NCBI GenBank assembly: GCA_963729115.1
Contig: CAVSMR010000003.1
Span: forward strand, 930,001 to 994,000
DNA length: 64,000 nucleotides
Direction of reading: 5' to 3'
Origin: Actinophytocola sp963729115
GTDB lineage: Bacteria > Actinomycetota > Actinomycetes > Mycobacteriales > Pseudonocardiaceae
Shown here: positions 9,218 to 17,135 of the stretch, piece by piece
Numbering within the stretch: position 1 is the first letter of the stretch
Layout of the letters: the number at the start of each line of letters is the position of its first letter
Notes under the pieces: model-generated
The model's database searches: none
Seen by the model: the letters and a program-made list of their open reading frames with translations, nothing else
What the model was told of the DNA's origin: nothing
Program-made: the position numbers and the translations under genes

Positions 9218-10166
9218 CCACGATCCCGCGCCGAACCCGCACGCCACCGAGGCCGAGGTCGAGGCCGCGCGGTCGGATCCCAAGCTCGCCAACGTGCTCT
9301 ACCACGACTGGGAGGCCGACTCCTACGACGAGAAGTGGTCGATCTCCTACGACGAGCGCTGCATCGACTACGCGGTCGGCCGCTTTCGCGCGGTGGCCGG
9401 CGAGACGGACTGGCCGTACGAGAAGGCCATGGAGCTCGGCAGCGGGACCGGCTTCTTCCTGCTGAACCTCATGCAGGGCGGGGTGATCAAGAAGGGCTCG
9501 GTCACCGACCTGTCGCCGGGCATGGTCCAGGTGGCGCTGCGCAACGCCGAGCACCTCGGGCTGGACGTCGACGGCCGGGTCGCCGACGCCGAGCGGATCC
9601 CCTACGACGACGACACGTTCGACCTCGTCGTCGGGCACGCGGTGCTGCATCACATCCCGGACGTGGCGGCCGCGTTCCGCGAGGTGCTGCGCGTGCTCAA
9701 GCCCGGGGGCCGGTTCGTGTTCGCCGGCGAGCCCACCAAGGTCGGCGACACCTACGCCCGCAGGCTCGGCCAGCTGACCTGGTGGCTGACCACGAACGTC
9801 ACGAAGCTGGGCCCGCTGTCGGGCTGGCGGCGCCCGCAGGCCGAGCTCGACGAGTCCTCCCGCGCCGCGGCCCTGGAGGCGATCGTCGACCTGCACACGT
9901 TCGACCCCTCGGCGTTGGAGCGCACCGCCCGCGAGGCCGGCGCGGCGAACGTCCGCGCGGTCACCGAGGAGCTCGCGGCCGCGCTGTTCGGCTGGCCGGT
10001 GCGCACGTTCGAGGCGGCCGTGCCGCAGGAGAAGCTGACGTTGCGCTGGCGGCTGTTCGCGTACAAGTCGTGGCTGCGACTGTCCTGGCTGGACGAGAAC
10101 GTGCTGCGCCGGATCGCACCGCGCGAGCTGTTCTACAACGTGCTGGTCACCGGGACGAAGTCCTGA
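9207..10166 (+). CDS. Class I SAM-dependent methyltransferase
   Basis: I place the start at GTG 9207 because GGAAAGG lies about ten bases upstream and homology-like sequence begins there. That gives 319 residues. Motif I is MELGSGTGFF (75-84). The acidic loop and post-motifs follow (VADAERIPYDDDTFDLVVGHAVLHHI), then EVLRVLKPGGRFVFAGEPT. The fold is a ubiE/arsM-like methyltransferase, but the substrate cannot be told. The gene overlaps enoyl-CoA hydratase by 11 bp and its own stop overlaps the next frame at a CTGA junction, so the three genes look like one translationally coupled unit. Confidence 0.88.
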
Positions 10167-11344
10167 CCTACGAGTTCACCCCGGCGGACGTGGCCTACCT
10201 GCGCACGGCCACCGAGGCGCTCGCGGAGGTCGACCGGCTGCCGCTGACGGGCGCGAGCTACCTGGCCGACGTGGCCACCGCGCGCGAGCGGCTGGGCGAG
10301 CGCGCGGGCGCGGTGCTGGAGACCGTGCTGCTGCGCCGCAAGGCCGTGACCAAGCTGGCCGATCCGGCCCGCTGGCTGCTGACCGGCACCGCGCTGCAGC
10401 AGGCGACGCCGGCACCCGTCGCGCGGCTGCGGGCCCGCCGCTTCGCCGGCCGCGACGTGCACGACGTGACCTGCTCGGTCGGCGTGGACCTGGCCGCCCT
10501 GGCGCAGACCGCGCGCCGCTGCGTCGGCTCGGACCTCGACCCGGTGCGGCTGGCGATGGCGCGCCACAACGTCCCCGGCGCGACGCTCGCCCGCGCCGAT
10601 GCCCGGCATCCGGTCACCCGCGGCACGGCCGTGTTCGCCGACCCGGGCCGCCGCGACGCCGCCGGCCGCCGGCGCTGGCGGGCGGGTGACTTCCAGCCAC
10701 CGCTGGACGAGCTCGCGGCCGCCTGGCCGGGTGCCGACCTCGCCGTGAAGTGCGCGCCCGGCATGGACTTCGCCGAGCTGCCGGCGGGCCTGTCGACCGG
10801 CGAGGTCGAGCTGGTCTCGCTCGACGGGCAGGTGCGCGAGGCGTGCGTGTGGACCGGCGCCCTGGCCACCGTCCGGCGGCGCGCCACCGTCCTGCGCTCG
10901 AGCGGTCTGGAGTGGACGGTCACGGACGCGGAGCCGGACGGCTGCCCGGTGCGCGAGGTGGGGGAGTGGCTGGTCGACCCGGACGGCGCGGTCGTGCGGG
11001 CGGGCCTGGTGCGCCAGTACGCGGCGCGGCACGGGCTGTGGCAGCTCGACGAGCGGATCGCCTACCTGAGCGGGGACGCGCCGCCGCCGGGGATCCGGGC
11101 GTTCCGCGTGCTCGAGGACGGCCGCTACAGCGAGAAGGACCTGCGCGCGCGGCTGCGGGCCCGGGCGATCGGGCGGCTGGAGATCCTGGTGCGCGGCCTG
11201 GACGTCGACCCGAACACGCTGCGCCCACGCCTGAAGCTCAAGGGCCCCAACGAGGCCACGGTCGTCCTGACCCGCGTCGGCCGGACACCGATGGCCTACC
11301 TGTGTGAAGCGGTTCTCGTGAGCGAGCTTGCGAGCGAACCATGA
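10163..11344 (+). CDS. THUMP-like domain class I methyltransferase family protein
   Basis: This 393-residue protein has an N-terminal helical part (YEFTPADVAYLRTATEAL), a Rossmann methyltransferase-like centre (DVTCSVGVDLAALAQTARRCVGSDLDP, VFADPGRRD) and a C-terminal THUMP-like domain (RARAIGRLEILVRGLDVDP, LKLKGPNEATVVLTRVGRTP). The family is common in actinobacteria and of unknown substrate, probably RNA. There is no ATG/GTG at the conserved YEFTPADV start. The best candidate is CTG 10163, which overlaps the preceding TGA as CTGA. GTG 10190 is the fallback and would remove nine conserved-looking residues. The last ten residues (VLVSELASEP) are encoded by the first unit of the 73-bp repeat. 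Confidence 0.8.
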   Translation: MTYEFTPADVAYLRTATEALAEVDRLPLTGASYLADVATARERLGERAGAVLETVLLRRKAVTKLADPARWLLTGTALQQATPAPVARLRARRFAGRDVHDVTCSVGVDLAALAQTARRCVGSDLDPVRLAMARHNVPGATLARADARHPVTRGTAVFADPGRRDAAGRRRWRAGDFQPPLDELAAAWPGADLAVKCAPGMDFAELPAGLSTGEVELVSLDGQVREACVWTGALATVRRRATVLRSSGLEWTVTDAEPDGCPVREVGEWLVDPDGAVVRAGLVRQYAARHGLWQLDERIAYLSGDAPPPGIRAFRVLEDGRYSEKDLRARLRARAIGRLEILVRGLDVDPNTLRPRLKLKGPNEATVVLTRVGRTPMAYLCEAVLVSELASEP

Positions 11345-11470
11345 CGCAGCGCGCCCGTGAGCGGGAGCTCCGAGCCTGCGAGGAGTTCTCGTGAGCGAGC
11401 TTGCGAGCGAACCATGACGCAGCGCGCCCGTGAGCGGGAGCTCCGAGCCTGCGAGGAGTTCTCGTGAGCG
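11313..11470 (+). repeat. 73-bp tandem repeat encoding chained mini-ORFs
   Basis: Two identical 73-bp units (11313-11385 and 11386-11458) and 12 bases of a third sit between the THUMP-like gene and a long hairpin. Each unit encodes an 8-codon ORF (GTG...TGA, peptide VSELASEP) and a 17-codon ORF (ATG...TGA, peptide MTQRARERELRACEEFS). The two are joined by ATGA. The second ORF ends in GTGA, which starts the first ORF of the next unit. The first VSELASEP is in frame with the THUMP-like gene and supplies its stop codon. I believe this sequence is dispersed in related genomes, but I could not search for it. Confidence 0.9.
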
Positions 11471-11515
11471 GGTAGCGGTCCCAAATTTTCGCCCCTGGGA
11501 CCGCTACCCGCTCAC
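11464..11515. terminator. Bidirectional terminator hairpin, 20-bp perfect stem
   Basis: Positions 11464-11483 and 11496-11515 are perfect reverse complements (20 bp). The 12-nt loop starts AATTTT. The hairpin lies between convergent genes: the THUMP-like gene on + and the GGDEF gene on -. The GGDEF stop codon (11512-11514) is inside the right arm, and the left arm starts at the last GTGA of the 73-bp repeat. A strong bidirectional transcription terminator is the simplest reading. Confidence 0.8.
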
Positions 11516-12501
11516 GCCCCTGCCGCCCCTGTGGATCCCATCTTCCCGGCCCATTCGAGGGCGGGAAGAAGCCTGTCGAGCAGCTCGCGTGCGGCCGGCG
11601 TCAGCGCGCACCGCACGATCCGGCCGTGCTCGCGCTCGCACGACACGAGACCGTCGCGCGCCAGCTTCTCCAGCGTGCACTCCGGCGCGCCGCCGCTCTC
11701 GTCCGGGACGGTCAGGTCCTGGTAGGGCAGCGGGCCGTGCGACAGCGCGGCGAGCACGTCCAGCTCGTGCTCGCCGGGCAGCAGCCGCACCAGCGCGCGT
11801 AACCGATCGCCCAGGACGGCACCGGACTCGTCCCCGGCGCCGAGCCCGCCGGGGACGAGCCGGGCCTGCTCGAGGTGGCGCGACCACCGGGCCGGCGTGA
11901 CGTCTCCGCTCCGGACGTCCGCCGACATGATCCGGTCCCGGCCCGCCTGCTTGGCCCGCAGCAACGCCGCGTCCGCGCCCTCGACGAGCGCCACCAGGTC
12001 CGAGCCACAGTCGTGGTCCCGCGCCGCCATCCCCACCGACGCGCTCAGTCCCGTGATCGCGATCCGACCGCCGGCCGCCGAGGGCGCCGGCACCGATGCC
12101 GCGCGGATCTGGGTCAGGATGCGCTCGGCGACCTTCGCCCCGCGGGCGAGGTCGGTGGCCGGCAACAGCACGAGGAACTCGTCCCCGCCGTGCCCGCCGT
12201 AGCGGCCCACGATGTCCATCTGGCGCACCGCATCCCGCACGACCGAGGCGATCGAGCGCAGCACCTCGTCCCCGGCGAGGTGCCCGTGGGTGTCGTTGAT
12301 CTCCTTGAAGCGATCCAGGTCGAGCATCAGCAGCGCCACCGGCTGCGTGCCGACCTGGTCGAGGATCTCCGCGGCGGCCTTGTCCCACGCCCACCGGTCC
12401 AGCAGGCCGGTCAGCTTGTCCGTGGACCGGTACCCCAGGGGCTGACCGCACGTCGCGCAGCACGTCGCGGGATGGGTATCGTCCGCGCCGGGAGGCCGCA
12501 T
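11512..12501 (-). CDS. GGDEF diguanylate cyclase fused to a C-terminal winged-helix domain
   Basis: I chose ATG 12501 because GGGAGGTGG precedes it at good spacing; an ATG at 12564 is also open. The 329-residue protein starts with a Cys-rich CCATCGQPLG patch (14-23), possibly metal-binding. A GGDEF domain follows (30-205) with DLDRFKEIND and an intact GGDEF (105-109). An RxxD inhibitory-site motif (RQMD, 93-96) is present. Between it and GGDEF there is a GGH insertion (sequence YGGHGGDEF) compared with the usual RYGGDEF. Residues about 235-315 read like a MarR/PadR-type winged helix (LEKLARDGLVSCEREHGRIVRCALTPAARELL). A c-di-GMP synthase that also binds DNA is inferred. It is divergent from the EspR-like regulator. 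Confidence 0.85.
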   Translation of the reverse strand: MRPPGADDTHPATCCATCGQPLGYRSTDKLTGLLDRWAWDKAAAEILDQVGTQPVALLMLDLDRFKEINDTHGHLAGDEVLRSIASVVRDAVRQMDIVGRYGGHGGDEFLVLLPATDLARGAKVAERILTQIRAASVPAPSAAGGRIAITGLSASVGMAARDHDCGSDLVALVEGADAALLRAKQAGRDRIMSADVRSGDVTPARWSRHLEQARLVPGGLGAGDESGAVLGDRLRALVRLLPGEHELDVLAALSHGPLPYQDLTVPDESGGAPECTLEKLARDGLVSCEREHGRIVRCALTPAARELLDRLLPALEWAGKMGSTGAAGA

Positions 12502-12684
12502 CGCGGGAACCACCTCCCGAGATGTTGGACTGTGGTACGCCAATCGGATGGGATTCTCTTTCATCTGAGTTGATCTGGCCGTACCGAAGCCTAGACTGGT
12601 TGACGGCCGCGTTTCAACTGACAAAAATGATGAATCGCTATCACCTTTTGACTGGGAGTAGGCGGACCTGAAGCGGGAGGCGAC

Positions 12685-13134
12685 ATGGTTGAGCGGGCAC
12701 GAGCCCTGGCCGACAAGCTGAACCACCTGTTCGCGACCGCGACGGCACGTGGTGGCCACGAGTACAGCAACGAGCAGGTGGCCGCGGCCGTCGTCGCGAC
12801 CGGCGTGACGATCTCCCAGAGCTACATCTGGCAGCTGCGCAAGGGCAAGAAGGACAACCCGACCTTCAAGCACCTGCAGGCGCTCGCCGCGTTCTTCGGG
12901 GTGCCGGTCTCCTACTTCTTCGACGACGAGGTGACCGACCGGGTCAACCAGCAGCTCGAGGAGCTCAAGGCCGAGCAGGCCCGGCTGCACGAGATCATGG
13001 GCAGCAGCGACGCGCAGCTGATGGCGCTGCGCGCCGGCGAGCTCTCGCCCGCGGGGCGCCGTCAGGTGATGGACCTGCTCGACGTCGTGCACCGGCTCGA
13101 GCAGGTGGAGAAGGACACTGGGCCGAAGGGGTGA
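12685..13134 (+). CDS. EspR-like XRE-family transcriptional regulator
   Basis: This 149-residue protein has an N-terminal helix-turn-helix (about 25-75: NEQVAAAVVATGVTISQSYIWQLRKGKKDNPTFKHLQALAAFFGVPVSYFFDDE). A helical C-terminal part (85-145) follows, suited to dimerisation. Layout and motif spacing match mycobacterial EspR, the nucleoid-associated activator of ESX-1-linked genes. ATG 12685 has GGGAGG upstream. The AT-rich stretch 12565-12660 between it and the GGDEF gene probably holds both promoters. With a metalloprotease and a MAB_1171c-type protein next on the strand, it may instead control this local cassette. EspC-like genes occur 7 kb to the left, so an ESX link is possible but unproven. 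Confidence 0.82.
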   Translation: MVERARALADKLNHLFATATARGGHEYSNEQVAAAVVATGVTISQSYIWQLRKGKKDNPTFKHLQALAAFFGVPVSYFFDDEVTDRVNQQLEELKAEQARLHEIMGSSDAQLMALRAGELSPAGRRQVMDLLDVVHRLEQVEKDTGPKG

Positions 13135-13224
13135 ACATCGTTCGGCCGTACCGGCGGCCGATGGCGTTCTGGAAAGCTGGCGGTTCGCGGATGGATCCTG
13201 GGGGTGAGGATCGGGAGGTGTGCG

Positions 13225-13779
13225 GTGCGGGAGCGTGAGTTGCGCCGGCGATGCCGGAAGTTGCTCAACGAGCTCGACATCCGTCCGCCGCTCGACGTGC
13301 ACGAGCTGTGCCGGCGCGTCGGCGAGCAGCGCGGGAAGCCGATCCGCCCGGTCGCCCACCCGATCCCGGTACCGGGCCCGTTCGGCGCCTGGATCACCAC
13401 CGACTCGGCCGACTACATCCTGTACCAGCAGGAGACGTCCAAGGCGCACCAGGGCCACATCATCCTGCACGAGCTGGGCCACATCCTGGCCGGCCACCGC
13501 AGCGACGAGGAGGACGACGCGCTGCTGGGCCAGCTCTACCCCGACGTGGGGCCCGCCCGGCTGCGCGAGCGCTACCCCGACCTCGAGCCGGGTGCGGTGC
13601 GCCGCGCGCTGCGCCGCACGTCGTACGACTCCGCCCAGGAACGCGAGGCGGAGACCGTCGCCACGATCATCCTCGAGTGGGCCTCGGTGCTCGACTCGGT
13701 CGGCCCGCCACCCGACTCCCACGACGCGACCGCGCAGCGGATGGGCACCGCGCTCACCGACCGGCTCGGCTGGTTGTGA
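13225..13779 (+). CDS. ImmA/IrrE-family zinc metallo-endopeptidase
   Basis: I start at GTG 13225 because GGGAGG lies seven bases upstream; an in-frame GTG at 13204 lacks one. The 184-residue product has the zinc motif HELGH (82-86) and a downstream helix with EREAE (about 138-142) that could supply the third ligand. ImmA/IrrE proteases cleave or inactivate partner XRE repressors. Here an XRE-type gene lies 90 bp upstream on the same strand, the classical pairing. A membrane protein gene follows after 19 bp. The likely role is signal-dependent proteolysis of the adjacent regulator, inferred from the pairing. Confidence 0.85.
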   Translation: MRERELRRRCRKLLNELDIRPPLDVHELCRRVGEQRGKPIRPVAHPIPVPGPFGAWITTDSADYILYQQETSKAHQGHIILHELGHILAGHRSDEEDDALLGQLYPDVGPARLRERYPDLEPGAVRRALRRTSYDSAQEREAETVATIILEWASVLDSVGPPPDSHDATAQRMGTALTDRLGWL

Positions 13780-13798
13780 GCGAACCGAAGGCGCCGCG

Positions 13799-14965
13799 AT
13801 GACCTACACCGGGTTCGACATCGTCCACGGGATCGCCTCGTTCGGCGCGCTCGCGTGGATGCTCTGGCTCGTCGCGCGCTCGCCCGGGGACGTCCGCCGC
13901 TGGGCGGTCACGGGCCTGGTCGCCGGCTGGTCGATCGCCTACCCGTTCGGCATCGCGGCGAGCGGCGGTGTCGAGTTCCTCGGCGTGGACGCCATGAACG
14001 CCCGCTACGTGCAGCACTCGCTGCTGCTCGTCGCCGCCTACAGCCTCGTCTGCTTCTTCCAGTTCTCCGCGCTCGAGCCCGCGCTCGCCCGCGGCCGCGC
14101 GATCCGCGACGGCGTGGTGCTGGTCGTGGCGCTGGTGATCCTCACCGTGGCGAACGCGATGATCCCGGCCGGCCTGCGGATCCCGGCCGCCACGGTCACG
14201 TCCACGCCCGGCGAGGGCCCGGTCGGCGTCACGAGCATCGCGATCTTCTACGTCGCGGCGAACAGCTACCTGCTCTACGCGTTCGCCGCCGCGTGCGGGT
14301 GGACCCGCCGCTACGCGCGCGGCGCCGAGCCCCGGCTGCGGCGGGGGCTGCGGATCGCGTCGGTCGGGCTGGCGTCGATCTCGCTGGCGGGCGCCACGTT
14401 CGTCGCGTCCAACATCAGCCGCTGGGCCGGCACGCCGGCGCCGCCGCCGATCGTGATCACCAGCATCTTCCTGCTGCTGCTGGGCATCGTGCTGTTCGTC
14501 GTGGGCATGGCCTACCCGACGGTGCGGACGCGCACGGCCGCCTTCCGGGTGTGGCGCCGGCACCGCCGCGCCTACCGCCGGCTGCGTCCACTCTGGACGG
14601 TGCTGCACGAGCAGTTCCCGCAGGACGCGCTCAGCCGGGTGCCGTCGAGCCCCTGGCGCGACGCGCTGACGCTGCGCAGCGTGCACCGCCGCTACTACCG
14701 GCGGGTGATCGAGTGCCGCGACGGGCTCGTGCGGATCAGCCCGTACCTGGCCGGCCTCGGTGCCGAGCCGGCCGAGCTCGCCGACCCGGAGCGGCTGGCG
14801 GGCCAGCTGTCCGACGCGCTGCGCGCGCACGCGGCGGGGGAGGCCGTCTCGTCGCAGGCGATCGCGCTCGCGCTGCCCGCCGACGACAGCCTCGAGGCCG
14901 ACGTGGACGGGCTGATCGAGCTGTCCCAGGCGGTCGAGCGCACCCGGACGCCGGTTACGAGCTGA
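13799..14965 (+). CDS. MAB_1171c-type integral membrane protein
   Basis: This 388-residue protein has seven to eight predicted membrane segments in residues about 5-235 (for example FGALAWMLWLVARSP, GVVLVVALVILTVANAM, PPIVITSIFLLLLGIVLFVVGMAY). A basic, soluble C-terminal region follows (240-388) with RTRTAAFRVWRRHRRAYRRLRPLW. It matches the actinobacterial family labelled MAB_1171c putative transporter, whose function is not established. The C-terminal domain may dock onto a partner. The protein sits in a cassette with an XRE regulator and an ImmA protease, a recurrent actinobacterial arrangement. Its stop overlaps the convergent nucleoside hydrolase by 11 bp. Confidence 0.8.
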   Translation: MTYTGFDIVHGIASFGALAWMLWLVARSPGDVRRWAVTGLVAGWSIAYPFGIAASGGVEFLGVDAMNARYVQHSLLLVAAYSLVCFFQFSALEPALARGRAIRDGVVLVVALVILTVANAMIPAGLRIPAATVTSTPGEGPVGVTSIAIFYVAANSYLLYAFAAACGWTRRYARGAEPRLRRGLRIASVGLASISLAGATFVASNISRWAGTPAPPPIVITSIFLLLLGIVLFVVGMAYPTVRTRTAAFRVWRRHRRAYRRLRPLWTVLHEQFPQDALSRVPSSPWRDALTLRSVHRRYYRRVIECRDGLVRISPYLAGLGAEPAELADPERLAGQLSDALRAHAAGEAVSSQAIALALPADDSLEADVDGLIELSQAVERTRTPVTS

Positions 14966-15908
14966 GGCGGGACAGCAGGAACTCCCGCACCACGCCGAGG
15001 TCGGCGTCCACCGCGACGGCCACCTCGCGGCCGGAGTCCACACCGGACCGTTCGCGTGCGGCGGCGCTGCGCCGGTCGGCGATCACCATGCCGCGGGCCG
15101 GGCCGTGCGCGCACTCGACGTCCACCGAGTGGGTGTGCGTCGCCAGCAGGCCCGGGCTGATCGCCTCCGCCATCGCGACCGCGTCGTGCACGACCGTCCC
15201 GTCGTGGCCGAGGTGGCGCGAGTAGAACTCCCGGTAGGTCGCGGTCAGCTCGACCAGCAGCCGCCCCCGCTCGCCGCTGCCGGCGAGCCGGTCCAGCCAC
15301 GCCCCGTCGACCGCACACCGGTGCGTGAGGTCCAGCGGCACCAGCACGGTCGGCAGGTCCTCCTCGGCCAGCACCCGCCGCGCCGCCTCCGGGTCGCTCC
15401 AGATGTTGAACTCCGCGGCCGCGGTGACGTTCCCGCGCTCGATGCCGCCGCCCATGATCACGATCCGCTCGATCTTGCTGCGCACCGCCGGGTGCGCGGC
15501 CAGCAGCAGCGCGATGTTGGTCAGCGGTCCGATGGGGACGATCGTGACCGGCTCGGCGGCGGCCTCCAGCAGCGACACCATCAGCGACACCGCGTCGGTC
15601 CCGGCCAGCCCGGTCGCGCGTTCGGGCAGCAGGTGCGAGCGGTCGGACAGCCCGTCGTCGCCGTGCACGTACCGCGCGCGGTGCGGGTGCGGGTAGACCA
15701 GCGGCCGGTCCGCGCCGGCGGCCACCGGTACGTCCTCGCGGCCGTACAGCGCGAGCATCCGCAGCGCGTTGCGCGTGGTCATCGCCAGCCCGACGTTGCC
15801 GAACACGGTCGTCACGCCGAGCAGGTCGACCTCCGGGCTGGCACAGGCGAGCGCGATGGCGAAGGCGTCGTCCACGCCGGGATCGGTGTCGATGAGCAGA
15901 GCGGTCAT
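14955..15908 (-). CDS. Nucleoside hydrolase (inosine/uridine-preferring family)
   Basis: This 317-residue enzyme carries the N-terminal calcium-binding signature DTDPGVDDA (7-15). Family blocks follow: VTTVFGNVG, VPIGPLTNIALLL, IVIMGGGIERGNVTAAAEFNIWSDPEAA, and a VHDAVAMA segment with the last Ca-ligand Asp. The family cleaves the N-glycosidic bond of ribonucleosides in salvage; whether this one prefers purines or pyrimidines cannot be read. ATG 15908 overlaps the stop of ltrA by 4 bp, so the two are co-transcribed. Its 3' end overlaps the convergent MAB_1171c gene by 11 bp. Confidence 0.93.
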   Translation of the reverse strand: MTALLIDTDPGVDDAFAIALACASPEVDLLGVTTVFGNVGLAMTTRNALRMLALYGREDVPVAAGADRPLVYPHPHRARYVHGDDGLSDRSHLLPERATGLAGTDAVSLMVSLLEAAAEPVTIVPIGPLTNIALLLAAHPAVRSKIERIVIMGGGIERGNVTAAAEFNIWSDPEAARRVLAEEDLPTVLVPLDLTHRCAVDGAWLDRLAGSGERGRLLVELTATYREFYSRHLGHDGTVVHDAVAMAEAISPGLLATHTHSVDVECAHGPARGMVIADRRSAAARERSGVDSGREVAVAVDADLGVVREFLLSRLSS

Positions 15909-17110
15909 GTACCCGACGTTAGCGTCCGCAGGTTCCACGCCTGCCCGGCGGCGGCCGCCACCAGCGCGGCCGCCACCACCGCCGCGGGCACCAGGCCCGC
16001 CAGCCCGCCCGCCACCAGCGGCAGCACCATCGTGGCCGCCGAGATCGCCCAGCGCCCGCTCACCCGGCTCAGCAGCGTGACCACCAGCAGGTAGGTGGAC
16101 ACGCCCCCGCACAGCATCCAGCCGGTCGAGCCGGGCAGGTGCTCATTCGGCGCCGCGGCAACCGCGCCGAGTCCCGCCGCGATCGTCGTGACCGACGTGA
16201 TCACCACGAAGTGCGCCGGCAGCACGACGGCGGGCGGGTACGGGTGCGCCTCGGCGAACCCGTACCGCACGTTCAGCGCCCACAACGCCACCAGGAGCGC
16301 GAACCCGGAGCCGACCGCGAGCAGCAGCAGCCAGCCCTCGCCGCCACCCGGTGCCCACTCCTCGATCTCCGCCCACGAGCCGACCAGCTGGAGCATGCCC
16401 TCGCCGAGCACGATGATCACGAACAGCCCGAGGCGCTCGCCCAGGTGTGCCGTGTCGACGTGCGCGATCTGCAGCGCCGGCCCCTGCCCGCCGGTCGTGG
16501 CCGCCTGCCTGCTCCGCGACCGCTCGGCCCGGCGGGACAGCCGCTCGTTGAGCTGGCGGACCATCTCCTCGCTGTCCCCGCGGCCCGACAGCACGCTGAA
16601 CCAGAGCGTCATCGCGAGCCCGAGCAGCCAGAGGGAGAGCTTCCACCACGAGTCGTGCACCCAGAACGAGGCGATCCACGGCAGCAGCCCGGCGTTGCGG
16701 GACGCCGCGCCCCACGACGGCAGGATCTTGCCGGACCGGTTGAAGGCGCCGCTGCCGAGCAGGCCGGTGACGAGGTAGGCGCCGGCGAACAGGTTCGCCC
16801 GGTCGTCCAGCACGTGCGGCACGCTCGCGGCCATCACCGCGATGCCGGCCATGCCGAGGAACATCGAGCGCACCCGGACGCGGTCGGCGACGACGTTCGA
16901 GTAGAGCATGAACGTCGTCCAGACGAGCCAGGTCGCGAGGTACATCGCGAAGAACGTGACGAGCGAGCGCGCGTCCGGACCGTGGTGCCCCTCGGTGTGC
17001 AGCAGGTGCGCCAGCTGGTTCACGGCGACCACGACGACGAGGTCGAAGAACAGCTCCAGCCAGGTGGCATGCCGGTCCGCGGGCGCCGCGGAGGCGGTGG
17101 GCTCGGTCAT
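15905..17110 (-). CDS. Low temperature requirement protein A (LtrA) family membrane protein
   Basis: This 401-residue membrane protein has about ten to twelve hydrophobic segments and the LtrA signature near the N-terminus (TWLELFFDLVVVVAVNQLAHLL). A central GERLGLFVIIVLGEGMLQLVGS block is also typical. LtrA was named in Listeria for growth in the cold, but its molecular role is unclear. ATG 17110 is the only good start. There is no ribosome site, and a TACCTT box 7 nt upstream fits leaderless transcription. It is divergent from the acyltransferase gene, with only 25 bp between start codons. Confidence 0.9.
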   Translation of the reverse strand: MTEPTASAAPADRHATWLELFFDLVVVVAVNQLAHLLHTEGHHGPDARSLVTFFAMYLATWLVWTTFMLYSNVVADRVRVRSMFLGMAGIAVMAASVPHVLDDRANLFAGAYLVTGLLGSGAFNRSGKILPSWGAASRNAGLLPWIASFWVHDSWWKLSLWLLGLAMTLWFSVLSGRGDSEEMVRQLNERLSRRAERSRSRQAATTGGQGPALQIAHVDTAHLGERLGLFVIIVLGEGMLQLVGSWAEIEEWAPGGGEGWLLLLAVGSGFALLVALWALNVRYGFAEAHPYPPAVVLPAHFVVITSVTTIAAGLGAVAAAPNEHLPGSTGWMLCGGVSTYLLVVTLLSRVSGRWAISAATMVLPLVAGGLAGLVPAAVVAAALVAAAAGQAWNLRTLTSGT

Positions 17111-17117
17111 GCCATGC

Positions 17118-17127
17118 AAGGTACGGT
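17118..17127. promoter_or_regulatory. Overlapping divergent -10 boxes for ltrA and the acyltransferase gene
   Basis: The 25-bp gap between two divergent start codons contains TACGGT on + (17122-17127, 8 nt before ATG 17136) and TACCTT on - (17118-17123, 7 nt before ATG 17110). The two boxes share 17122-17123. Both are at leaderless distance, so the two promoters cannot be occupied at once. Confidence 0.5.
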
Positions 17128-17135
17128 CAGCGGCT

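Noticed and set aside
12502..13722. Upstream extension of the GGDEF protein through the EspR-like and ImmA genes
   Set aside because: It would be antisense to two clear genes, and a strong ribosome site marks ATG 12501.
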